A stretch of DNA of 14,414 bases, taken from NCBI GenBank assembly GCA_018819325.1, contig JAHJQJ010000041.1:1-14414 (forward strand). The letters run 5' to 3'. The stretch comes from Patescibacteria group bacterium. GTDB lineage: Bacteria; Patescibacteriota; Microgenomatia; UBA1400; MFAQ01. Each line of letters starts with the position of its first letter. Within the stretch, counting starts at the first letter, position 1. Below the pieces are notes generated by a model. It was not told the origin of the DNA. It searched no databases and saw only the letters and a program-made list of their open reading frames with translations. Shown piece after piece: positions 1 to 6,484 of this stretch. A program made the translations under genes and the position numbers.

Positions 1-91
1 CTACCACTCTTGTTCCTCTTTCTCCTTACAAACATTCTTAAATTCTACCAACGGGACACCCAGTTTGCGAAAAAGCCTAGTTATTCAGGCA

Positions 92-128
92 CACTTTTAA
101 GGACAAAGGCTTGTCTTTGAGAAAAGTG
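92..128 (-). other. Imperfect hairpin downstream of the acetyltransferase gene
   Basis: CACTTTT (92-98) pairs with AAAAGTG (122-128), and inside it CAAAG (104-108) pairs with CTTTG (115-119). It lies 37 bases past the stop codon of the minus-strand acetyltransferase gene, where a transcript could end. No T-run follows on that strand, so it is not a standard intrinsic terminator. The rest of 1-164 shows no convincing gene. Confidence 0.3.
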
Positions 129-164
129 CGGAAGACAGGATTTGGAGAGTTTTGCTATTTTAGC

Positions 165-704
165 TTAGAGGACTATCATAAACTTCTTTAGTTTCCTTGT
201 TTTACCCTTAACGATTCCTTTGTATGAAAACCCAGACCTGTTTAGCAAATTTATTGCTTTATCATTATCCAAATCGACATATGCATCTAATACTTCTAGT
301 TTTTTCTTAAGTGCAACACTCATGATTTCATTGACGGCATTTGTCATGAAACCTTTCTGATTAGAGTCTTGCCAAAAACCTAATGAGGCATTGTTGGCAT
401 CGACTATTTGCAAGTCTACACCACCAACGACACCCTCCTTCGTTTTCAACAAAAATAAGTGGTTTGTATTACCAGTATTACCCTTTTTGTAAAACTTAAT
501 AAATGATTCAACTCTTTTCTTGTCTAGTTTCTTGTCTAGCTTTTTAGATGATGAATTAGGAAAAAGAACGTCGTGAACGCTCGATTGACTGAGGATTCTT
601 AACACATCAGCAAGATCTCTTCGAGTGGTTTTGTTTTTAGATGATACTAAAACCAGATTAGCAATTGTGTCGGTAAAATAATTCTTGATGGTTTTCGTCT
701 CCAT
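165..704 (-). CDS. GNAT-family N-acetyltransferase (RimJ/RimL-like)
   Basis: This is probably an acetyl-CoA-dependent N-acetyltransferase of unknown substrate. The C-terminal half (about residues 84-168) follows the GNAT plan: strands around HLFLLKTKEGVVGGVDL, then LGFWQDSNQKGFMTNAV (108-124), where QKGFMT replaces the usual R-G-x-G-x-A acetyl-CoA loop, then DAYVDLDNDKAINLLNRSGF (140-159), a close match to the RimJ/RimL ending in which neighbouring Asn and Gly-Phe are kept. The first glycine of the loop is absent, so activity is not certain. The first 70 residues are Ser/Lys-rich and carry a KKLDKKLDKK stretch caused by a 12-bp tandem duplication. The ATG at 704 has AGGA close before it and a TAGAAT hexamer 7 bases before it. 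The gene is transcribed away from the primase-helicase gene. GNAT fold is likely; substrate is unknown. Confidence 0.8.
   Translation of the reverse strand: METKTIKNYFTDTIANLVLVSSKNKTTRRDLADVLRILSQSSVHDVLFPNSSSKKLDKKLDKKRVESFIKFYKKGNTGNTNHLFLLKTKEGVVGGVDLQIVDANNASLGFWQDSNQKGFMTNAVNEIMSVALKKKLEVLDAYVDLDNDKAINLLNRSGFSYKGIVKGKTRKLKKFMIVL
516..539. repeat. Perfect 12-bp tandem duplication inside the acetyltransferase gene
   Basis: TTTCTTGTCTAG occurs twice back to back (516-527 and 528-539). It keeps the reading frame and duplicates four codons, giving the KLDKKLDK segment of the protein. It looks like recent slippage and could vary in copy number between strains. Confidence 0.85.
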
Positions 705-878
705 AAATCCTATTCTAGTTCAATTACCCCTACTGAGTGTCTTTAGGTGGCAAACGCAAGCTAGCGAATATCGGGTAGGAAGGTATCAACAGGGTCTAGG
801 GTCACAGAAAATAAAAAATGTGATTTAATAGCTTGTTGTAAAGAGAAATTAAGATATTCCTTTGGCGGTTATTTATTT

Positions 879-919
879 GCGTATCATTCATATGTGTTTA
901 GCGTATCATTATGATACGC
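879..919. promoter_or_regulatory. Palindrome plus direct repeat, likely operator
   Basis: GCGTATCAT (901-909) and ATGATACGC (911-919) form a perfect 9-bp inverted repeat around one base. The same GCGTATCATT also begins at 879, 22 bp upstream, about two helical turns, which would put two bound dimers on the same face. This is the most structured element in the 323-base gap between the divergent acetyltransferase and primase-helicase genes. No repressor gene is next to it. The rest of 705-1027 shows no gene or tRNA. Confidence 0.5.
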
Positions 920-976
920 AGGTGTCAACAACTTGATACAAAATTACTGCTAATATGTACGAACTTAGCAAAAGGC

Positions 977-1006
977 TTGCTATATACGGTTATTGTAGCG
1001 TAAAAT
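977..1006 (+). promoter_or_regulatory. Putative promoter of the primase-helicase gene
   Basis: TTGCTA (977-982) and TAAAAT (1001-1006) are 18 bases apart and match 4 and 5 of 6 consensus positions. A start near 1013 would leave a leader of about 15 bases, with no Shine-Dalgarno sequence before the ATG at 1028. The palindrome at 901-919 lies some 58 bp above the -35 element, so regulation from it would be at a distance. A second -35-like TTGATA at 933 has only weak -10 partners. Confidence 0.45.
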
Positions 1007-1027
1007 ACCTCAAATCTCTCAAAATTT

Positions 1028-3244
1028 ATGCAAACTAAAATATCAACAGATCATCTTAGGCTGTACCAGTCTCTATTCCAAACAAGAACTGATGTTTACG
1101 CCAAATTCTGGACAAATTTCTCCAATAAGAAATCTGGCTACGCCCCAGTTTATAGCCTTACAAATAAAACAGATGCCCTTAGCAAGCACGTAATAAGATC
1201 ACACCTTCTTGGTCACAAAATAGTTGGGGTCTATCCGTTATTTTCTGATAATACTTGTTGTTTTTTAGCTATTGATTTTGATAAAGAAAATTGGCTAGAT
1301 GACTCTCTGTTGCTAATTAAAGTAGCCGCTAACCATAAAGTCCCTTGCTACTTAGAAAAATCAAAGTCAGGTAATGGTGGTCATATTTGGTTTTTCTTTA
1401 CTGAAAAGATTCCAGCACACAAGGCTCGTTCTCTAGGAAAGTATCTGTTAACAAAAAGTAATCTATCAAATTTATCTGCTTACGACAGAATGTTCCCCAG
1501 CCAAGATGAACACAGTGGAAAGGGTTTTGGTAACTTGATCTGTTTACCACTGCAGGGCAAGTGTTTGGAGAGTGGTAATACTATTTTTATCGATAACGAT
1601 GGTCTTCCTTATTCAAACCAATGGCAATACTTATCTACCATCAAAACAATTTCACTTAAGCAGGTTGATGGTATTCTTAATCGAGCCATAAAAATTACCA
1701 CCTCTTCTACAAAAAAGGTAAGGGTTGGTAAGAATAAAAACATTAACAATAAAGCAAAGGAAGTCAGAAAAGTAAAGACCAATAGTTCTCCCCAGACAAA
1801 ACTTATACTAAACAATCAGATATTTATCCCCGATATTTTTTTGCCAGATAAACTTTATAAATTCCTTAAGTCGGAACTCAACTTTTTAAGTCCAAAGCAC
1901 TACGAATTAGAGAGGCGTGGTTATTCAACATGGCAGACACCACGATTCATCAAGACAATTAAGATTGTAGACAACGGTATTTTGGTCCCTGCTGGATTTT
2001 TAACTAAAATAAAACAGTTTGCCAATGAAAGTGGTCTGAAAGTGAATATAGAGGATAAAAGATTGTTGCTAAAATCAATTGTTTTTCCTTCAAAAATTAA
2101 GCTTCGACCAGGTCAGCAAAAAATTACCAAGGATTTACTCAAACACGATAGGGTAATTTTAGAAGCCATACCTGGATTTGGTAAAACCATGGTTGGTTTA
2201 TACGTAATGAAGCGTCGTAAACAACCAACTATTATTATTGTTCACACCAAAACTCTGCTCCACCAATGGCTTAAACGCATTGAAGAGTGGTTTAATTTAA
2301 AAGATGGGGAAGTTGGCATTATTGGGGATAATAAATTTAAACTAGGAACTAAAGTTACAGTAGCTTCATACCAAACACTGGCTCGTAGGAATTTGGAGGA
2401 AATAAAAAACAATTTTGGTTTGGTGATAATAGATGAGTGTCATCACGTACCAGCAAAAACACTCTCTAAAGTCGTAAAACAGTTTCCCGCTAGGTATGCA
2501 TTGGGGCTAACCGCCACAGCTTACCGTAGAGATAAGTTGGAAAAATTAATGTATTTCTACATTAGCCCCACAGTTATCAAAGCCAAATCTGATCTTAAAA
2601 AAACAAAATCAAAAAAATCAGCAATAGAAACCAAGTTAATTACCAAGAGAACAGGTTTTGAGGTCTCAAACAGCGTCAACGGAAGTTTTAACGAAATTGG
2701 CAAAGAGCTTATTACTAGTAGCAGGCGTAACCAAATAATTGTTCGAGATATTGTCTGTGCCCTACAAACTAGAGCCAAATGCTTAGTACTCACCGAAAGA
2801 GTTGACCATTGTGAAATTCTGTTAAGCCAGGTTAGAAAATTGACAAAGGGTGTTCATGCAGCTATTGCCTCTGGCAAGATGACCAAGAAAAATCGCGAAC
2901 GTATCGCCCAAAGAATGAAGCAAAGTCAATTCCAGCTACTCATCGCCACTGGTAAATTGATTGGTGAAGGGTTCGACTGGCCAGAATTAACCCATCTCTT
3001 TTTAGCTTATCCTTTTTCATGGAAAGGGAAGCTAACTCAATATGTTGGCAGAGTGCAAAGACAGTTTAAGGGCAAAGATACAGCTTATGTTTACGACTAT
3101 TTAGATTATGACGTGCACATGCTCAAAATTATGTATTTTCGCAGACTAAGAACTTACCGAGAGTTAAAACTAGATAGGCAAAAAATGGCTAACATTAATT
3201 ACAAGAAAGTAGACAAAAATCAGATGAGTCTGTTTCGACAATAA
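1028..3244 (+). CDS. TOTE-type archaeo-eukaryotic primase fused to superfamily 2 helicase
   Basis: The protein joins an archaeo-eukaryotic primase-like domain (about residues 8-210) to an SF2 DNA helicase (about 355-700), the arrangement known from TOTE conflict systems, thought to act against mobile DNA. Primase signs are LAIDFDKENW with the metal-binding pair D83 and D85, SKSGNGGHIW with H119, FGNLICLPLQ (167-176) and IFIDND (186-191). Helicase signs are the Walker A loop PGFGKT (382-387), DECH (469-472), LTATAY (494-499), GEGFDWPEL (647-) and QYVGRVQRQ (671-679). A Lys/Asn/Ser-rich linker fills about 222-258. The cysteine-rich insert that I recall between the N-terminal SGY motif and the conserved HxxGxxxxGVYPL segment in relatives is absent, replaced by a short stretch (38-54), so the protein is compact. 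It ends in QMSLFRQ, close to a bacterial sliding-clamp-binding peptide. It stands alone, between a divergent acetyltransferase gene and a convergent kinase gene, and no nuclease partner is visible. Confidence 0.9.
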   Translation: MQTKISTDHLRLYQSLFQTRTDVYAKFWTNFSNKKSGYAPVYSLTNKTDALSKHVIRSHLLGHKIVGVYPLFSDNTCCFLAIDFDKENWLDDSLLLIKVAANHKVPCYLEKSKSGNGGHIWFFFTEKIPAHKARSLGKYLLTKSNLSNLSAYDRMFPSQDEHSGKGFGNLICLPLQGKCLESGNTIFIDNDGLPYSNQWQYLSTIKTISLKQVDGILNRAIKITTSSTKKVRVGKNKNINNKAKEVRKVKTNSSPQTKLILNNQIFIPDIFLPDKLYKFLKSELNFLSPKHYELERRGYSTWQTPRFIKTIKIVDNGILVPAGFLTKIKQFANESGLKVNIEDKRLLLKSIVFPSKIKLRPGQQKITKDLLKHDRVILEAIPGFGKTMVGLYVMKRRKQPTIIIVHTKTLLHQWLKRIEEWFNLKDGEVGIIGDNKFKLGTKVTVASYQTLARRNLEEIKNNFGLVIIDECHHVPAKTLSKVVKQFPARYALGLTATAYRRDKLEKLMYFYISPTVIKAKSDLKKTKSKKSAIETKLITKRTGFEVSNSVNGSFNEIGKELITSSRRNQIIVRDIVCALQTRAKCLVLTERVDHCEILLSQVRKLTKGVHAAIASGKMTKKNRERIAQRMKQSQFQLLIATGKLIGEGFDWPELTHLFLAYPFSWKGKLTQYVGRVQRQFKGKDTAYVYDYLDYDVHMLKIMYFRRLRTYRELKLDRQKMANINYKKVDKNQMSLFRQ

Positions 3245-3267
3245 CACTTCTTGAGCCTCCAAAAACT

Positions 3268-3513
3268 TTACAAAATGAATTCTTGTGGTGCTTTTAGGAT
3301 AGGGTCAAACTGATCAATGTCGGATTCCCTTAGAAGACTTGTTTCTACCTGCATGCTTGATGTTAGTTCTTTAGCTGTGGTCATATCTTGTATTTTACTT
3401 ATTGAGTCATCGGATGTATAGATTTAAGGCTTTCTATTACCTGATAGGCAAGGTGTTCAAGTTCGTTTCAGGCGTGGTTGTGTCTTGTGGTAGATAAGTT
3501 TGAAAAAAAGCAT
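3268..3513 (-). pseudogene. Frameshifted relic of a small unknown gene
   Basis: Three consecutive minus-strand reading segments join into one protein-like sequence of about 80 residues. The first starts at ATG 3513, four bases after a GAGG ribosome binding site (3518-3521), and reads MLFFKLIYHKTQPRLKRT before a stop at 3457. A shift leads to NELEHLAYQVIESLKSIH (from 3467), which stops at 3399. A second shift leads to DDSISKIQDMTTAKELTSS and onward to QEFIL and a TAA at 3268-3270. Each segment looks like real protein in composition. I do not recognise the family. It lies 87 bp downstream of the kinase gene on the same strand and may once have been co-transcribed with it. The remainder of the 3245-3600 gap holds nothing else I can identify. 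Confidence 0.4.
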
Positions 3514-3600
3514 ATTACCTCTCTAGATTTAAGTAAATAGGGCTCCATTTTGAAGACATATAGTTCACAGTCATTATTATATTTCTAAATCATCTGGAGT

Positions 3601-4113
3601 CTAACTAAATTCTGTATCTATCCAAGCTTCCATATCTTGAAGCGGGTTGTAGATAATGGTAATTTCGTTTTCTCTGGGCGGCTCAAAGGTTTTTAGTGCT
3701 TTGTCAAAATTTTCGTCACTAACCTGATGTCTTTCTTTTGAGGAGAGGTTTATTTCTCGTCTCCTATTTACTTCTTTCTTCCCAACATCCAGATAAACTA
3801 TTTTAGAACTAGCCTCCGCTTCATTTGCGATATTTCTCATCTTTTCCCTGTGTTTGTACTCTGAGCCCAGGTTGTCATAAACCACAGAGTGACCATCCCT
3901 TAGTAGTTGGAGGGCTCGTTCTTCGCAAGTCTTGTTAATATACATCCACTGTTCAACATCGTTTACGCCAGGAACTACGCCTTCTTTCTGCTCAACCTCT
4001 AGCCACGCTTCGTCGAAACTAATCCTAGGAAGCTTTAGTTGTTCAGATATTTTTCTAGAAAGAGTACTTTTTCCTGAGAAGGGTAATCCTGACATAATGT
4101 AGAGTGTCACCAT
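3601..4113 (-). CDS. P-loop kinase (AAA_33 / polynucleotide-kinase-like)
   Basis: A 170-residue ATP-binding protein of the small P-loop kinase group that includes polynucleotide kinase 5'-kinase domains, zeta-like toxins and chloramphenicol phosphotransferase-like enzymes. It probably phosphorylates a small molecule or nucleic-acid end; the substrate cannot be told. Visible motifs are the Walker A loop GLPFSGKST (9-17), ISFDEAW with D34 in the usual catalytic-acid place, VVYDNLGSEYKHREKMR (77-93), matching the family's D-x-T/N...R-x-R helix, a Walker-B-like IVYLDV (105-110), and an Arg-rich lid RRRE (117-120). The whole domain is present. The chosen ATG (4113) has no ribosome binding site; M7 is an alternative start just before the P-loop. 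It converges on the primase-helicase gene, with the relic at 3268-3513 downstream on its own strand. Confidence 0.8.
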   Translation of the reverse strand: MVTLYIMSGLPFSGKSTLSRKISEQLKLPRISFDEAWLEVEQKEGVVPGVNDVEQWMYINKTCEERALQLLRDGHSVVYDNLGSEYKHREKMRNIANEAEASSKIVYLDVGKKEVNRRREINLSSKERHQVSDENFDKALKTFEPPRENEITIIYNPLQDMEAWIDTEFS

Positions 4114-4223
4114 GTGTAATATCTTACAGAAGTTAAACCATCTTTGCTGAATGTTTCTGGTGGTAAAAACTAGACTCTCTCATCTCTCCACAAATTTACC
4201 CGCATAGCCGGATTTATTGTCGA

Positions 4224-4251
4224 TTGACATTCCATTAAAAAAGAATATAAA
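4224..4251 (+). promoter_or_regulatory. Strong sigma70-type promoter of the poly-lysine micro-ORF
   Basis: A perfect TTGACA (4224-4229) and TATAAA (4246-4251) are 16 bases apart. Transcription would begin near 4258, giving a leader of about 36 bases to the micro-ORF. The other core genes here lack so clear a -35 box. Confidence 0.65.
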
Positions 4252-4293
4252 TACGTTATTACGAGATTTTCCCCATTGACTTGAAAGGGGGTG

Positions 4294-4344
4294 ATGAAAT
4301 TGGCAAAGAAAAAAGCAAAAAAATCTAAAGCAAAGAAGAAATAG
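4294..4344 (+). CDS. Lysine-rich micropeptide ORF (14-16 residues)
   Basis: This very short ORF reads MKLAKKKAKKSKAKKK, a polycation made of Lys, Ala and Ser. It follows AAAGGGGGTG (4284-4293), which differs from the full anti-Shine-Dalgarno complement at one base. That site is only 2 bases from the ATG at 4294 but 8 bases from the TTG at 4300. The better-spaced start is therefore TTG, giving MAKKKAKKSKAKKK. Promoter, ribosome site, ORF and terminator make a complete monocistronic unit. The sequence recalls tails of histone H1-like bacterial proteins, but 16 residues is too short to assign. CCCC (4271-4274) could pair with the GGGG of the ribosome site and mask it. The alternative is a non-coding RNA of about 140 bases in which the ORF is incidental. 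Confidence 0.6.
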   Translation: MKLAKKKAKKSKAKKK

Positions 4345-4366
4345 TCTTGCTTCACCGGTTTGAAGA

Positions 4367-4399
4367 AGCACGGTGTATAAATGCACCGTGCTCTTTTTT
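4367..4399 (+). terminator. Intrinsic terminator before ruvC
   Basis: AGCACGGTG (4367-4375) and CACCGTGCT (4384-4392) form a perfect 9-bp GC-rich stem with an 8-base loop, followed by C and six T (4394-4399). It closes the micropeptide transcript and separates it from ruvC, whose own start lies at 4415. Confidence 0.9.
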
Positions 4400-4402
4400 A
4401 GC

Positions 4403-4408
4403 TATACT
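4403..4408 (+). promoter_or_regulatory. -10 element of ruvC (leaderless arrangement)
   Basis: TATACT is followed by six bases and then the ruvC ATG at 4415. No -35 box is evident because the position falls in the upstream terminator. Transcription would start at or next to the A of the start codon, which fits the missing ribosome binding site. Confidence 0.5.
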
Positions 4409-4414
4409 ATAGTC

Positions 4415-4897
4415 ATGAAAGTACTAGGAGTCGATCCAGGCACAGGCAGAATGGGCTGGGCCATTGTAGAAAAAACCAAAGGCAAAGAAACCTTAATTGA
4501 CTGTGGCTGTCTAGAAACACCAGCCAATACCTTCTTGCCAATCCGCTTAGAAAAAATTTATTTATTCTTAAACAAATTAATTACTAAACACAAACCCGAA
4601 TCTGCCTCTATCGAAGATCTATTTTTTGCCAAAAACAGAAAGACCGTCATGTCCGTGGGCGCCGCCAGAGGAGTAATAATCCTAGCATGCAAGCAAGCCA
4701 AACTAAACATTAATTTATATACCCCCTTACAAATAAAGTCTTCAATCACCGGTTACGGCCAGGCAGACAAAAAGCAGATGCAGTTTATGGTAAAAAACAT
4801 CTTAAAACTAAAAGAGATTCCAGAACAAGACGACGCTATCGACGCCGTCGCCGCCGCCCTGACCCACCTCTCTCGCCAATCGTCATTCCGTGCTTGA
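4415..4897 (+). CDS. ruvC: Crossover junction endodeoxyribonuclease RuvC
   Basis: RuvC cuts Holliday junctions made by homologous recombination, working with RuvAB. The 160-residue protein has the family's normal length and its acidic catalytic set: D7 in VLGVDPGTGRMGW, E67 in SIEDLFF, and D140/D143 in QDDAIDAVAAALTH, with H151 close by. I place the start at ATG 4415 because the family begins MKVLGVDPG; an extension to 4373 would run through a terminator hairpin. The gene has a TATACT six bases before the start and no Shine-Dalgarno site. Its last residues SSFRA and its stop codon are encoded by a REP-like palindrome (4882-4906), so the natural C-terminus has been replaced. RuvA follows after 76 bp of repeat-derived sequence. 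Confidence 0.97.
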   Translation: MKVLGVDPGTGRMGWAIVEKTKGKETLIDCGCLETPANTFLPIRLEKIYLFLNKLITKHKPESASIEDLFFAKNRKTVMSVGAARGVIILACKQAKLNINLYTPLQIKSSITGYGQADKKQMQFMVKNILKLKEIPEQDDAIDAVAAALTHLSRQSSFRA

Positions 4898-4946
4898 CAC
4901 GGAATCTATATAAATTAAATGGATCCCGCATCAAGTGCGGGATGAC
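4882..4946. repeat. Pair of REP-like palindromes between ruvC and ruvA
   Basis: The first unit (4882-4906) begins GTCATTCC and has a perfect 8-bp stem, ATTCCGTG with CACGGAAT. The second (4921-4946) is inverted, runs GGATCCCGCA to GCGGGATGAC, and has an 8-bp stem, ATCCCGCA with TGCGGGAT. An AT-rich 14-base spacer separates them. The opposed GTCAT edges and shared ATC termini mark them as one family. The pair covers the end of ruvC. Confidence 0.85.
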
Positions 4947-4958
4947 AGAGGAGGAAGA

Positions 4959-4967
4959 TGCTACAAT
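4959..4967 (+). promoter_or_regulatory. Extended -10 element of ruvA
   Basis: TGC followed by TACAAT (4962-4967) is an extended -10 motif placed six bases before the ruvA ATG, the same spacing as at ruvC. This argues that ruvA-ruvB-metallopeptidase-holA has its own leaderless promoter rather than relying only on read-through from ruvC. Confidence 0.5.
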
Positions 4968-4973
4968 AATTCC

Positions 4974-5528
4974 ATGATTGGTTTTCTTTCGGGTCAAATT
5001 ATCCACAGCAAAAATGGCTCCATAATCTTAAACGTCAACGGTGTCGGCTATCAAGTTTTCACCATAAAACATATCAAGCCAACCAACAGCAAAACCAATC
5101 TTTTTATATACACGCATGTCAAGGAAGATGAAATCTCTCTTTTTGGTTTTGAGACCCAAGATGAGCTTGAACTATTTAAAAATCTAATTTCCGTTTCTGG
5201 CGTTGGCCCCAAAATTGGTTTATCAATTCTTGCTTCCGGTACAGACAAAGACATCGTCTCTGCCGTTAAAAACAGCTCTGTTGATTTTTTCTCCACCGTG
5301 CCAGGTATTGGCAAAAAAACCGCCCAAAAACTAATTATTGATCTAAAATCAAAACTAGATAATTCATCCGCTGACCTTACCATGTTAGAGCAAGACTCTA
5401 GTCTGGTAGAAGGCCTGATGGGTCTAGGTTTTGCCAAAAAAGAAATTCAAAAAATTGCTCCAAAAATCAAACCAAATTTAGAACTAGTAGAACAAATCAA
5501 ACTAGCCCTTAAACTATTAAACCAATGA
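4974..5528 (+). CDS. ruvA: Holliday junction branch migration protein RuvA
   Basis: RuvA binds the four-way junction and loads the RuvB motor. The 184-residue product has all three domains: an N-terminal OB fold (about 1-63, MIGFLSGQIIH to ISLFGFET), a double helix-hairpin-helix region with SVSGVGPKIGLSIL (73-86) and TVPGIGKKTAQKLI (107-120), and a C-terminal RuvB-contacting domain (about 138-184, with EGLMGLGFAKKEI). The start is set at ATG 4974, since the family begins MIG and the extended -10 lies just before it; an ATG at 4935 is in the repeat. Its TGA overlaps the ruvB ATG by four bases, so the two are translationally coupled. Confidence 0.97.
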   Translation: MIGFLSGQIIHSKNGSIILNVNGVGYQVFTIKHIKPTNSKTNLFIYTHVKEDEISLFGFETQDELELFKNLISVSGVGPKIGLSILASGTDKDIVSAVKNSSVDFFSTVPGIGKKTAQKLIIDLKSKLDNSSADLTMLEQDSSLVEGLMGLGFAKKEIQKIAPKIKPNLELVEQIKLALKLLNQ

Positions 5529-6484
5529 CCTTAAAAAACTTAAACCTAAGACCAACCGATTGGACCAGTTTTACCGGCCAAGATAACACCGTTAAATCTA
5601 TCCAAATCGCCATAAAAGCCAGCCAAAAAAGAAAAGAACCACTAGAACATATTTTGCTCTATGGTCCACCAGGTTTGGGTAAAACTACCTTGGCCAATAT
5701 TATTGCCAAAGACCTAAATACTAATCTAAAAACTACTTCGGGGCCAGCCTTAACCCGTTCTGGTGATTTAGCCTCTATTCTTACCTCTCTTGAACCGGGT
5801 GATATATTATTCATCGATGAAATTCACAGGCTAAACAAAAACGTGGAGGAAGCTTTGTATCCAGCCATGGAAGACTATAAACTAGACATCGTCTTAGGCA
5901 AGGGTCCAGGCGCCAGAACCTTAAGGCTAGACCTTAACCCATTCACCATCATTGGTGCCACCACCAAAGCCGGCGCCATTTCTAGCCCCCTAAGAGATCG
6001 TTTTGGTCTAGTTCATCGTTTAACTTACTACTCACCTAAAGACTTGGAGCAAATCATCAAAAACGCCTGCACGGTTTTGGGCATCAAACTAGACGCAGAA
6101 TCCGCTACAGAAATTGCTAAGCGCTCTAGAGGAACAGCCAGAATTGCCCTTAAACTTCTACGGCGAGTCAGAGATTACTGTTTAATTGAACACCAAAGCA
6201 AGCCCAATCTTGAACTTACCCAAAAAGGCCTTAAATTTTATCAAGTAGACCATGCAGGTTTAGACGAAACAGACAGAAAACTTTTGGAAGCCATAATTAA
6301 CCTACACAACGGTGGTCCGGTGGGCTTACAAACCCTGGCTTCTCTAATATCAGAAGATATAAACACCATCACCGACGTTAACGAACCCTTTTTATTACAA
6401 ACAGGTTTTTTAATGAAAACCGCCAGGGGTAGGGTAGCCACCCCCAAAGCCTACCATCACTTACACTTAAAAAAACGTGGCTAA
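5525..6484 (+). CDS. ruvB: Holliday junction DNA helicase RuvB
   Basis: RuvB is the AAA+ motor that drives branch migration on RuvA-bound junctions. The 319-residue protein has GPPGLGKTT (47-55, Walker A), ILFIDEIHRL (94-103, Walker B), GATTKAG (144-150, sensor 1), SPLRDRFG (154-161, arginine finger), and GTARIALKLLRRVRD (203-217, sensor 2). The C-terminal winged helix runs from about residue 245, with VGLQTLASLISED and FLLQTGFLMKTARGRVAT. It is at the short end for RuvB but lacks no domain. The start overlaps ruvA by four bases, and the next gene begins eight bases before its stop codon. Confidence 0.98.
   Translation: MTLKNLNLRPTDWTSFTGQDNTVKSIQIAIKASQKRKEPLEHILLYGPPGLGKTTLANIIAKDLNTNLKTTSGPALTRSGDLASILTSLEPGDILFIDEIHRLNKNVEEALYPAMEDYKLDIVLGKGPGARTLRLDLNPFTIIGATTKAGAISSPLRDRFGLVHRLTYYSPKDLEQIIKNACTVLGIKLDAESATEIAKRSRGTARIALKLLRRVRDYCLIEHQSKPNLELTQKGLKFYQVDHAGLDETDRKLLEAIINLHNGGPVGLQTLASLISEDINTITDVNEPFLLQTGFLMKTARGRVATPKAYHHLHLKKRG

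Noticed and set aside
1..84. Minus-strand reading ending ...RKLGVPLVEFK...EEQEW with a TAG at 1-3
   Set aside because: Only 27 codons after a stop, with no start codon or ribosome site. It might be a gene remnant but cannot be supported.
720..830. tRNA-like or small RNA gene in the 705-1027 gap
   Set aside because: No acceptor stem, T-arm GTTCGA-type motif or terminator could be found.
3400..3513. In-frame UGA codons read as an amino acid (alternative code)
   Set aside because: UGA is the true stop of many intact genes in the window, often in ATGA overlaps; the relic is better explained by frameshifts.
4373..4414. Upstream GTG start for ruvC giving a 14-residue extension
   Set aside because: It runs through the intrinsic terminator hairpin, and RuvC proteins begin at the MKVLGVDPG position.
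4935..4973. Upstream start for ruvA
   Set aside because: The extension lies in a REP-like palindrome and encodes residues not found in RuvA; the family begins MIG at 4974.
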